Shown here: in pieces, positions 9,897 to 18,500 of the stretch
Layout of the letters: each line of letters begins with the position of its first letter
How positions within the stretch are numbered: the first letter of the stretch is position 1
Source: Micromonospora lupini
Lineage (GTDB): Bacteria > Actinomycetota > Actinomycetes > Mycobacteriales > Micromonosporaceae
Direction of reading: 5' to 3'
DNA: 64,000 nt
Assembly (NCBI RefSeq): GCF_026342015.1
Contig: NZ_JAPENL010000001.1
Coordinates: forward strand, 1,426,001-1,490,000
The notes under the pieces: model-generated
The model's database searches: none
Told to the model about the DNA's origin: nothing
The model's input: the letters and a program-made list of their open reading frames with translations, nothing else
Position numbers and translations under genes: made by a program

Positions 9897-10912
9897 CAAC
9901 GCGACTGGCAGTGCTGTACGGCGGACAGAGCGGGGAGCACGAGGTGTCGCGGCGTTCGGGGGAGAGCATCCTGGCCGGGCTGGACCGCGAGCGGTACCAG
10001 GTCACCGAGGTGCTCATCGACACCGACGGCGGGTGGCACGTCGGCGGCCGGCCCACTCCCCTGCCCCAGGCGTTACGGGTGCTGCGCGCCCAGGACGTGG
10101 TGTTCCCGGCCCTGCACGGTCCGTACGGCGAGGACGGCACCGTCGCGTCGCTGCTGGAGTGGCTCGGTGTGCCGTACGTCGGCAACGGCGTCTTCGCCAG
10201 CGCGGCGGGCATGGACAAGGGCGTCACCAAGCGGCTCCTCGCCGCGGACGGCCTGCGGGTCAGCCCGGGTGTGACCCTGCGCCCCGGGGAGGACCTGTCG
10301 CCGGCCGAGCAGCAGCGACTGGACCTGCCGGTCTTCGTCAAGCCGGCACGGGCCGGCTCCAGCCTGGGCGTCGTCCGGGTGACGGACTGGGCGGCCCTGC
10401 CGGCCGCGCTCGAACAGGCCCGGGAGGTCGATCCGAAGGTGCTCGTCGAGCAGGGGGCGCGCGGTCGGGAGATCGACGTCGCCGTCCTGCAACACCCCGA
10501 CGGCCGGGTGCAGGCCGGGCCGCCCCTGGAGATCCGGGTGAGCGGCGCCGGCTTCTTCGACTACGACGCGAAGTACGACGGAGGGGCCGTCTTCCAGATC
10601 CCCGCCCCGCTCGACCCGGCCACCACCGAGGTGCTCCAGGACCGGGCGATCCGCGCCTTCCACGCCCTCGACTGTCGGGGTCTGCTGCGGGTCGACTTCT
10701 TCCTTTCCGGCGAGGGCGCGGAGCCCATCGTGAACGAGGTGAACACCTTCCCGGGATTCACCGCCGCGTCGCAGTTCCCGCAGATCTGGGCGCGGGCCGG
10801 CCTCGGGTTTCCCGCCCTGCTCGACATCCTGGTCTCCGGCGCGCTTGTCGACAGTGGTCCGGTCACGCCGGCCGGGCTGCCCCGGCCGGCGCGGGCTGTC
10901 GATCTGGTGTGA
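9893..10912 (+). CDS. D-alanine--D-alanine (or D-Ala-D-Ser) ligase
   Basis: ATP-grasp ligase of 339 residues. Seen: Glu17 in SGEHEVS, HGPYGEDGT (75-83), ATP lysine Lys150 (VFVKPARAGSSLG), omega-loop FFDYDAKY with Tyr228, Arg266 and Asp268 (LLRVDFF), and metal ligands Glu282/Asn284 in NEVNTFPG. A Tyr in the (A/E)KY position is typical of D-Ala-D-Ala and D-Ala-D-Ser ligases and differs from the D-Ala-D-Lac (VanA) class, which has another loop. ATG 9893 overlaps the racemase stop; AGGAAAGG lies upstream. No DD-peptidase (VanX/VanY/VanXY) gene is next to it, so glycopeptide resistance is not demonstrated. Extra racemase plus ligase could alternatively give D-cycloserine tolerance. Confidence 0.92.
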   Translation: MTTRLAVLYGGQSGEHEVSRRSGESILAGLDRERYQVTEVLIDTDGGWHVGGRPTPLPQALRVLRAQDVVFPALHGPYGEDGTVASLLEWLGVPYVGNGVFASAAGMDKGVTKRLLAADGLRVSPGVTLRPGEDLSPAEQQRLDLPVFVKPARAGSSLGVVRVTDWAALPAALEQAREVDPKVLVEQGARGREIDVAVLQHPDGRVQAGPPLEIRVSGAGFFDYDAKYDGGAVFQIPAPLDPATTEVLQDRAIRAFHALDCRGLLRVDFFLSGEGAEPIVNEVNTFPGFTAASQFPQIWARAGLGFPALLDILVSGALVDSGPVTPAGLPRPARAVDLV

Positions 10913-10928
10913 GCGGCGTACGCCCCGG

Positions 10929-11453
10929 TCACTCGAGCGGGCAGGTCCAGGGTGGCCGGGTGCCGTCCGGACCGACGAGGGTGACCGGGGTCGTGCCCTC
11001 CCCCGGCACGGCGAACACCACTGTGCAGATGATCTGGTTGGCCGCGACTGTCGACAGCGGCAGCACGGCGCCGGACATCGTCACCGTGATGCCGGGCTCG
11101 TCGGCACTCGGCGTCACCGTGGCGGGCGCGGTGGCGGCCGGTACCTCGCTGCTGAGCCCCGCGCTCCGCTCGCTCGGTGTGGGACCGGCCGCGAGCAGCG
11201 TGAGCGTCGCGGCCGCTGACGAGGGACCGGGACTGGGTTTCGTCGCTCGCAGGACAAGCGCCAGCTCGCCGTGCGAGATCAGGTAGAGGCCCGCGCCCGC
11301 CGACGAGCCGCTCACCGCGGAGCGGCCGGTGATGACGTCGCTGGGCCGGACTCCGCAGCCAGCCGTGAGCACAGTGAGCAGGAGCCCGACCGCGAGCAGC
11401 GTCCGCGCCACGCGCCGGCGCGGCACCGTGCGCCCACGGCAAGCGCGGATCAC
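10929..11453 (-). CDS. Small lipoprotein, third gene of a regulator-kinase-lipoprotein operon
   Basis: Predicted lipoprotein of 174 residues: basic N-terminus, hydrophobic segment and lipobox LTAGC with Cys33. The mature part has no domain I can name with certainty, although its spacing of conserved small residues recalls the GerMN-like region of LpqB. It ends with a CPLE tail and has two further cysteines. Its GTG (11453-11451) overlaps the kinase stop (11452-11450). Gene order response regulator, kinase, lipoprotein matches MtrA-MtrB-LpqB, but true LpqB is about 580 residues, so this would be a reduced analogue. It probably sits on the outer face of the membrane and may modulate the kinase. 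It converges on the ligase gene with a 16-bp gap. Confidence 0.75.
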   Translation of the reverse strand: MIRACRGRTVPRRRVARTLLAVGLLLTVLTAGCGVRPSDVITGRSAVSGSSAGAGLYLISHGELALVLRATKPSPGPSSAAATLTLLAAGPTPSERSAGLSSEVPAATAPATVTPSADEPGITVTMSGAVLPLSTVAANQIICTVVFAVPGEGTTPVTLVGPDGTRPPWTCPLE

Positions 11454-12916
11454 CGTACGCCTCCGGCGTCCACGGTCTCCGCCGCCACCCGGGGCAGGCG
11501 CAGCGTGAACACCGCGCCGCAGTCGGGGGCGTTGCCCGCGACCAGACTTCCGGACTGCCCGGCGTGCCGGTGCAGGCGCGCGTTCTCCCAGGCGATGGCG
11601 AGGCCGAGGCCGCTGCCCTCGGAGCGGGTCCGCGCGGTGTCGGCCTTGTAGAAGCGGTCGAAGACGTGCGGCAGCACCTCCGGATCCAACCCCGGCCCCT
11701 GGTCGGCGACCTCGATCGTGATCCAGTCCGGTTCGGCGCGCAGGCGTACGGACACCGGCTCGGCGCCGTGCCGGAAGGCGTTGCCGACCAGGTTGGCGAC
11801 GACGACGTCCAGTCGGCGGGGATCGAGCCGGGCGATGACACCGGACGGCAGATCCGTGCGCACCCGATCGGCCCAGCGCCGCAGCCGCAGGGTCGCGTTG
11901 ACCGCCGCGGCGACGTCGACGTCGTCGAGGGCGAGCCGGGCGGTGCCGGAGTCGAACCTGCTGACCTCGATGAGGTCGTTGACCAGCTGGGTGAGGTTCT
12001 GCGTCTCCTGACTGACGAGCCGGGCGGCCTGCCCGGCATCCCCCGGTAGCCGGTCCGCCTCCTCGTCCAGCACATCGGTGACCGCCGTCATCGCGGCCAG
12101 GGGCGTACGGAGTTCGTGCGACACGTCGGCCACGAAGCGCCGCGCGTCGGCCTCCATCCGCCGCAGCTCACCGACCTGACGCTCCAGGGTTCCGGCGGTG
12201 TCGTTGAAGGTGCGGGCCACGTCGGCCAGTTCGTCGACACCCCGAACGGTCAGCCGGGTGGACAGGTCACCCTCGCCGAGGCGGCGTGCCGCGCGGCCCA
12301 ACTCCCGTACCGGCCGCAGCACGCCCTGGGCGGCCAGCAGGGCCAGCAGGACGGCGAGGACCAGGGAGAGACCGCCGGTCACCCACGCCAACGTGGCGAG
12401 CCTGTCGATGCTCTGCTGCTCGGAGGCGAGGCTGCGCACCGAGTAGACCTCCAGGCCCGACGGCACGGACGTTCCGTCGGGCCTGTCGAACCTGAGCTGC
12501 GTGCCGATGAGCAGCGCGGGCCTCCCGACGCGGTCGACGCGCTGCCAGGCGATGTGACCGTCCGCCACCTCCTGACGCAGCTCCGGCGTGAGCGCGTCGA
12601 TCTGGTCGACGCGCTGCGACCACAGCTCCCCGTAGCGGACCACGGCGTCGCCCTCCCGGTCGGAGAGGCGCTGGGCCAGCAGGTCGAGTTCCTCCTGGGT
12701 CGGCGGCAGGCTGACGACCGGGTACACCTTCGACAGCTGGTCGGTGAGCGACGCCACCGCCGCGTCCTGCGCCTGCTGCAGGATGACGGTCCGGGCCTGG
12801 AAGTAGCTTCCGCTGGCCACCACCGCAGTGGTGGTAAGGCCCAGCAGGGCGAAGGCCAGGAGCAGACGGACGCGCAGGCCCAGTGCCATGGCGCGGGCCC
12901 AGTGCCACGGGTTCAC
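11450..12916 (-). CDS. Sensor histidine kinase (MtrB-like architecture)
   Basis: Membrane kinase of 488 residues. TM1 is about 16-36, an extracytoplasmic sensor region of about 135 residues follows, TM2 is about 173-196, HAMP about 197-250, the phosphoacceptor His267 is in FVADVSHELRTPL, and the ATPase has N-box NLVGNAFRHG and G-box DQGPGLDPE. GTG 12916 overlaps the response-regulator stop (12915-12913). Its partner is the upstream OmpR-type regulator, and it is followed by a coupled lipoprotein gene. The signal is unknown. Because it faces the racemase-ligase operon, it could regulate it in the manner of VanS, but that is only positional inference. Confidence 0.93.
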   Translation of the reverse strand: MNPWHWARAMALGLRVRLLLAFALLGLTTTAVVASGSYFQARTVILQQAQDAAVASLTDQLSKVYPVVSLPPTQEELDLLAQRLSDREGDAVVRYGELWSQRVDQIDALTPELRQEVADGHIAWQRVDRVGRPALLIGTQLRFDRPDGTSVPSGLEVYSVRSLASEQQSIDRLATLAWVTGGLSLVLAVLLALLAAQGVLRPVRELGRAARRLGEGDLSTRLTVRGVDELADVARTFNDTAGTLERQVGELRRMEADARRFVADVSHELRTPLAAMTAVTDVLDEEADRLPGDAGQAARLVSQETQNLTQLVNDLIEVSRFDSGTARLALDDVDVAAAVNATLRLRRWADRVRTDLPSGVIARLDPRRLDVVVANLVGNAFRHGAEPVSVRLRAEPDWITIEVADQGPGLDPEVLPHVFDRFYKADTARTRSEGSGLGLAIAWENARLHRHAGQSGSLVAGNAPDCGAVFTLRLPRVAAETVDAGGVR

Positions 12917-13608
12917 AGCGGCCCGAACCGGTATCCGAAGCCGCGTACCGTCTGGATGTAGACAGGCGCCGACGGCTCGTCCTCGATCTTGGCGCGCAGC
13001 CGCTGGACGCAGGCGTCCACCAGCCGCGAGTCGCCGAGGTACCCGTGCTCCCACACGGCCTCCAGCAGTTGCTGGCGGCTGAGCACCTGGCCTGGCGTGT
13101 GCGCGAGTTCGAGCAGCAGCCGCAGCTCCGTCGGGGCCAGGCTGACCGGAGTCCCGTCCTTGCTGACCACCAGCGCGGCCCGGTCGATGGTCAGGGCGCC
13201 GTGCTGGTGCAGACCGGACCGCTCGGGGCCGGGACGCCGCGAGTCGCCGCCGGTGCGTCGCAGCACCGCCCGGATGCGCGCCTCGAGCACCCGGGCCTGC
13301 ACCGGCTTGACCACGTAGTCGTCGGCGCCCGCCTCCAGCCCGGCAACCACGTCCATGTCGTCGTTGCGGGCGGTGAGCATGATGATGGGCAGGTCGCCCT
13401 GCTGCCGGATCCGGCGGCACACCTCGAAACCGTCCATACCGGGCAGCATGAGATCGAGGACCACCACGTCGGACGCCGCCGTCCGCAGCCGTTCCAAGCC
13501 CTGCTCGCCTGTCGCCACGGCGACGACCGTGTGGCCCTGCCGGGTGAGCGCCAGCTGCAGTCCGTCACGGACCGTCTGGTGATCTTCGATCAGCAGGACC
13601 TGTGGCAT
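12913..13608 (-). CDS. OmpR/PhoB-family response regulator
   Basis: DNA-binding regulator of 231 residues. The receiver domain has acidic residues Glu8/Asp9, phospho-acceptor Asp52 (VVLDLMLPGMDG) and Lys101 (DYVVKPV); a winged-helix domain covers about 130-231 (ELRLLLELAHTPGQVLSRQQLL; VRGFGYRFGPL). It is the first gene of the regulator-kinase-lipoprotein operon and lies 68 bp after the PAP2 phosphatase gene on the same strand, so it may have its own promoter in that AT-richer gap or be co-transcribed with the phosphatase. Confidence 0.94.
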   Translation of the reverse strand: MPQVLLIEDHQTVRDGLQLALTRQGHTVVAVATGEQGLERLRTAASDVVVLDLMLPGMDGFEVCRRIRQQGDLPIIMLTARNDDMDVVAGLEAGADDYVVKPVQARVLEARIRAVLRRTGGDSRRPGPERSGLHQHGALTIDRAALVVSKDGTPVSLAPTELRLLLELAHTPGQVLSRQQLLEAVWEHGYLGDSRLVDACVQRLRAKIEDEPSAPVYIQTVRGFGYRFGPL

Positions 13609-13676
13609 GCCGTCAAGTATTCCATCATGAGAGTTATTCGCCTTTGGTCGATGTCTCGCGGTCGGGTATCGACCCG

Positions 13677-14696
13677 TCAGCGCCGCGCCGTCCGGACGTC
13701 AGTCGTCACCAGGCGCTCCATGGCCCCCGGTTCGGCCGGTCGCTGCCGCTGCGGCGGACCGAGCGGTCCGACGAACTCCACCGACCGCACCAGGAACACC
13801 GCCACGCCCACCGCCACCACGCTCAACCCGGCCGCCGCCAGGACAGCCACGAGTGGCCCCCACGGCAGCGAGGCGGCCAGACCCGGCACCAGCACCCGAA
13901 CCACCCAGCCGAGCACGATCAACCCCACCGCGCCCTCGCCGACCGCGCGCCAGGCGCGGCCGACGACCGGCGTGGCACGCGGCTGTGACGCGTCGCCGCC
14001 ACGTCGGACCGTCAGCGCCGCCGCGGCCAGGCAGAACAGCGCCACGCTCAGCAGGACGCCGCCGAGCACGTCACTGAACCGGTGCCATCCCGCGATCATG
14101 GTGGCCGCCCCGATCACCGAGACGCCCGCCGCGCCCGGCACGACCAACCACCGTCGGGCCCAGCCGGGTACGACAAGCAGGAAGGCCAGCACCAGAGCCG
14201 TCGCGACCGCGACGTGACCGCTGGGGAAGCTGTTGTGGCTGGTCGAGCCCTCGATCGCGAAGTCCGGGCGGGGCAGCGCCGACTTCACCGCACCGGCCGT
14301 CGCGACCGCGCAGAGCACCGTGCCCACCCCCGCGACGCCGGCCAGCAGCCGGCGGCCGAGCAGACCGACCGCCAACACAGCGCCGAGCAGGACGGCCAGC
14401 AGTGTCGGGCTGCCGAAGGTCGCCAGGACTGTCTCCGCCGGCCCGATCAGGTCACTCGCCTGCTCGTAACCGCCGCCCCGTTCGGCGCGCGGCAGGAGCA
14501 GCCCGTCGATCCACTGACCCTGGTCGGTCCACACGAACAGCACGCCGGTGAGAGCCAGGGCGAGCAGGAAAGAGACGGCCGCGCCGAGCAACCGCAGGCA
14601 CGGCGGCACAGCGGCGCGTCCGGACGGCAGCGTTCGCGCGGGGCCGGGCGACGACAAACCGACGGGGTACGACGATCCGTGAGACATGCCGACCAT
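13677..14696 (-). CDS. PAP2-family membrane phosphatase
   Basis: Integral membrane lipid phosphatase-like protein of 339 residues. The tripartite PAP2 motif is complete: Lys138...ArgPro (KSALPRP), PSGH at 158-161, and GWHRFSD with His205 and Asp209. Several TM segments surround the motifs, and four further hydrophobic segments follow in the C-terminal half, a longer tail than in minimal PAP2 enzymes. The probable role is dephosphorylation of a lipid phosphate at the membrane (for example undecaprenyl-PP or phosphatidate); the substrate is not determinable. Start ATG 14696; a second ATG three codons on (14687) is an alternative. Same strand as, and 68 bp before, the response regulator. Confidence 0.9.
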   Translation of the reverse strand: MVGMSHGSSYPVGLSSPGPARTLPSGRAAVPPCLRLLGAAVSFLLALALTGVLFVWTDQGQWIDGLLLPRAERGGGYEQASDLIGPAETVLATFGSPTLLAVLLGAVLAVGLLGRRLLAGVAGVGTVLCAVATAGAVKSALPRPDFAIEGSTSHNSFPSGHVAVATALVLAFLLVVPGWARRWLVVPGAAGVSVIGAATMIAGWHRFSDVLGGVLLSVALFCLAAAALTVRRGGDASQPRATPVVGRAWRAVGEGAVGLIVLGWVVRVLVPGLAASLPWGPLVAVLAAAGLSVVAVGVAVFLVRSVEFVGPLGPPQRQRPAEPGAMERLVTTDVRTARR

Positions 14697-14967
14697 GCTC
14701 GGCCCACCAGGTCCGGACGCCGTCCGCGGATTGTCTTCGTTCTGTCACAACCACCGATCACCGCCGGAAAAACCGGGCGATCCCGCGTCGTTGTCGCCAA
14801 GCCGTCCGCACGGCCGAGACGTGAGACCCCATTCACATGCTTACATGCAACTATGTTTTACCCAGCCGAGACGAGCCACCACTAGGGTCAGGACGCCGAT
14901 CGATGGTCGTGCTCGGCGGTGCGAAAACCATCCGGAGTGATTGTGGGGAACCGGAAGGGGTTGGGCA

Positions 14968-15471
14968 ATGCAGGGAATTCCGGTCGCCTCGCTGGTCATC
15001 GGCATCGCGTCCTCGCCGGCTGAGCGCCGGCAGTTGGCCCGTCTGCTCGGCGGGACCGACGCCTTCCTGATCGTCTCGAACGTTGACCAGGCGCGGGAGT
15101 TCCTCGGGGTGGTCGAGATGCCCCCCGACGCGCCCGCGCCCGTCCCGACCGTACTCGCGGAGGTGACACCGAGCCCGCAGCCGCCGCCCGATCTGAGCGT
15201 CGACTCCGACCGCCGCGTGCTGCGCTGGCGCGACCAGGAGATTGACCTGACCCGGCTGGAGCACGACGTGCTGCTCTGCCTGGTCGACGCTCCCGGGCAG
15301 GTCTGGACCTACGAGCGACTGCACCTCGAGGTCTGGGGCAACAGGCACCTCGGCCGCGGGTCCGACATGCACTCCGTGGTGCGCCGGGTGCGCCGCAAGC
15401 TCGCACGACTCGACGCCGCCACCACGATCCACGCGGTCCGCGGCGTCGGCTTCCGGCTCGCCCCCGTCTGA
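14968..15471 (+). CDS. Orphan winged-helix transcriptional regulator (paralogue of the gene at 20219-20818)
   Basis: 167-residue DNA-binding protein. Residues about 75-167 form an OmpR-type winged helix (DLTRLEHDVLLCLVDAPG, then VVRRVRRKLARL and VRGVGFRLAPV). Residues 8-52 (LVIGIASSPAERRQLARLL ... FLIVSNVDQAREFL) look like a truncated receiver-like alpha/beta unit without a phosphorylatable Asp, followed by a Pro-rich linker. No kinase adjoins it. ATG 14968 has a purine-rich GGAAGGGG 8 nt upstream. Its 3' end converges on the large subtilase gene, and its paralogue lies on the other side of that gene, suggesting a functional link to the protease. Function is inferred only as a regulator. Confidence 0.85.
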   Translation: MQGIPVASLVIGIASSPAERRQLARLLGGTDAFLIVSNVDQAREFLGVVEMPPDAPAPVPTVLAEVTPSPQPPPDLSVDSDRRVLRWRDQEIDLTRLEHDVLLCLVDAPGQVWTYERLHLEVWGNRHLGRGSDMHSVVRRVRRKLARLDAATTIHAVRGVGFRLAPV

Positions 15472-15496
15472 GCGCACCCCCGACCGTCGAGATCAT

Positions 15497-15535
15497 GGTC
15501 CGGCCCGCCTGGTCGAGGACCAGGCGGGCCGGATC
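15497..15535. terminator. Strong bidirectional terminator hairpin
   Basis: CCGGCCCGCCTGGTC (15500-15514) pairs perfectly with 15518-15532 around a GAG loop, and the stem extends outward by three more pairs including a G-U. It sits between the convergent winged-helix gene and the subtilase gene. Confidence 0.85.
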
Positions 15536-15562
15536 GGTGCGCTACCGCTTACCGCTCAGGTG

Positions 15563-18500
15563 TCAGCACCGGATGGGCACCAACGCGAAGTTCTCCACTG
15601 CGGGAGTGGCGGTGTCGATCTTCGTCTGACGGGTCTGGGGCTTCCAGCCGTCCTTGGCGACGATCATCGTGAGCGGGTTGTTCCGACGGTCCACCCAGTA
15701 GGCGTACTTGCCGGCGCTGTCGGTCGCGAACGTCCACGACATCGCCCACGAGTCGACCTGGACCACCGCGCCGGCGATCGGCGCGGACGCGCCCTGGCAA
15801 CTGGTCCCGGTCACCGTGCCCATCAGCTTGCCCCAGGTCTTCGGGGGCGTGGCCGTCATGGTCACCGTCACCGGCGCGACCGAGTACGGCGTGTTCTCCT
15901 TGATCGTGACCGCACCGGAGTAGGTGCCCGGCTGGTCCACGTTCGCCGTCATCCCGACGGTGACCGTGACCTTCTCACCCGGCGCGAGGGTGACAGTCGA
16001 CTTGTCGATGGTCATCCAGCTGACGTCGGCAGCCGCCTCGACGCATCCCTCGAAGCCCGGCAGCACCTCGCTGTCCGGTGCCGCGTTGAAGCTGCCGGAC
16101 GAGCCGCCGATCTTGTAGAAGCCACACGCCGCGCCGCCCCGGTAGCGGGCGGTGTTGGCGTTCGGCAGGTTCGACCACGAGCTGGTGGCCGGGTCGAAGG
16201 CGAAGCCGGCGTTGCTGATGGCGCCGCCCTGCGAACCGCCCACGACGAGGAGCTTGCCGCTGGCCACCGCGTACGAGCTGGCCCAGTTGTCAGTCGGCGC
16301 GTCCGCGATCGCGGTCCAGGTGTTGGCGCCCGGGTCGTAGGCGTAGCTGGCCTTCTGCGCCGCGGTGCCGTCGTTGCCACCGGTGCAGTAGAGGACGCCG
16401 TCGATGCCGCCGCAGGAGGCGAAGGCCACCGACTTCGGGTAGTTCGCAAGCGTCTCCCAGGCGTTGGTGCCCGGGTCGTAGCGGACCACACTGTTCGACA
16501 TCGGCACGCAACCCGAGGTGGTGCAGCCACCGACGGCGTAGAGCTTGCCGTCGACGACCGCCTGCCCTGCCGCGGCGCGCGGAGCGGGGTTGTCGGCCAG
16601 GTCCGTCCAGGTGTTGGCCCCCGGGTCGTACGACCAGGTTGCCGCGTCCGGACCGGCGGCGCCCCAGCCACCGGTTGCGATGATCTTCCCGCCGATCACG
16701 CCCACCGTGAGCGCGTTGCGGGCATCGGGCAGGTCGGCCACCGCCGTCCAGGTCTGCGCGACCGGGTCGTAGGCGTAGGTCTTCACGGTGGAGGCGCTTC
16801 CGTCGCCACCGCCGATCGAGTACACCTTGCCGTCCAGGGTGACCACCCGGTTGTCCATGATGTTGGCCGGGAAGTCGGTGATGTCCGTCCACGGTGCGGC
16901 CTGGGGGCCGGCCGCGGCGGGGGTCGCCGTCGACGCCTTGCCGGACGCCTTGGCCGCGAACGACGTCGGGACGCTCAGCCGCTGCTCCGGTGCGCCGGCC
17001 GCGCCGAGCACCTGCTGCCGGGTCACCCGGGAACCGTCCGCCCGCAGCAGTTCGAAGCCGTCGTCACGCTCGCCGAAGCCGACCTCGACAGGCGCGCCGC
17101 CGGTGTTGGTCACGGTGAACGTCCTGGTTGCCTTGCCGTTGGGCATCTGAACCGTCGCGCTCACCTGCGTGGGCGTCACCGACAACCGGCCGGCCGCGAG
17201 GACGAAGTTCGCGGTGGTGGCCCAGTCGGCCTCGATGTCGACCTGCTTGCTCTGGCTGACGTAGTTGCCGGCCGTCGCGGTGAACTTGTGGGTGCCGGTG
17301 AGCGTCGAGTAGATCCAGTAGAACCCGTCGGGCAGCCCAGGGTCGTCCGGGGTCGCCACGGTGACCGCCTTCTCGGCGGGCCGGTCGTTGCTGGTGACGG
17401 TGGCGCCGTTGATGTAGCTGTTGTCGTTCTTGTCGCGGACGTTGCCCACGACCAGGCCACCGTCGACAGGCACGCAGGTGACCTGGCTGCCGATGAGGAC
17501 GTTGTCGACCTCCCACCACCACTCGTACGAGGCGTCGTAGTAGTGGAACCGCACCTGGACCTGCGCCTTGCCGGCCGCCTGCGGGATCGGGATCTCGGTG
17601 AGCTTCGGGCCCCGGACGTCGGTCTCCTGGCGGAGCACGTTCGTCCAGGTCGCGCCGTTGTCGATGCTCAGGTCGACGTCGGCGGTGTCGTCGTTCAACT
17701 GGTTGAAGTCCTGGTTGAACCGGATGACCGGGGCCGTGACGCCGGTCAGGTCGACCACCGGGCTGACCAGGGAGGTGTCCTGGGTGGTGCCCGCGCCGTA
17801 CGCGTCGCTGTCGATCATCGCGAAGTTGCCGCTGCCACCGGTCAGGTTGCCCCGGTCGCCGTCGTCGGTGAACTTCCAGACGTCACCGGTGCCCGCGTTG
17901 TCGACCACCGTCCAGCCGGGCGGCGTGGTCGTCGCGTCGAAGGTCTCGTACTCGCCGTCGGAGCCGAACGTGTAGCCGGGCGCCGTCGTGCAGGTGGTGG
18001 TGTCCACCGGCACCGCGACGTTCGCGGTCACGTTGCGGGTGCCGACCACGACCTCCTTGGTGACGGTCTGGTAGCCCGGGTACTGCGACTCGTACGTCAG
18101 GGTGTACGTCTGTCCGGCCGGCAGCGTGATGCTGTATCGGCCGTTCGACGGCGTCGTGTAGTCGTACACGCCGGACACGCCGCTCACTGTCACCTTGGCG
18201 TACAGCGGCCAGCCGTGGCCGGAGCCGTCGGTGACCGAGCCGGTGACATTGACGCGCGGCACCGCCGTCAGGGCGACGTCGAGCGTCGTTGTCGCGCGGT
18301 TGGTGACAGTCGCGGTCTTCGTGGCGCTGCCGTACCCGAACGCCGACACAACGACCTGGTAGTCGCCGGTCGGGACCTGCGTCGAGTACTTTCCGTCGGC
18401 GCCGGTGGTGATCTCACGCGAGGTCGGACCGGTGAGCGTCACTGTCGCGCCGGCGATCGGTGCGCCGGTGGCCGCGTCGGTGACCGTGCCCGCCAGGGTG

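Noticed and set aside
7576..13608. Calling the region a complete vancomycin-resistance cluster
   Set aside because: No DD-dipeptidase or carboxypeptidase gene is present, and the ligase loop is of the Tyr type shared by housekeeping D-Ala-D-Ala ligases; only VanT-like organisation is supported.
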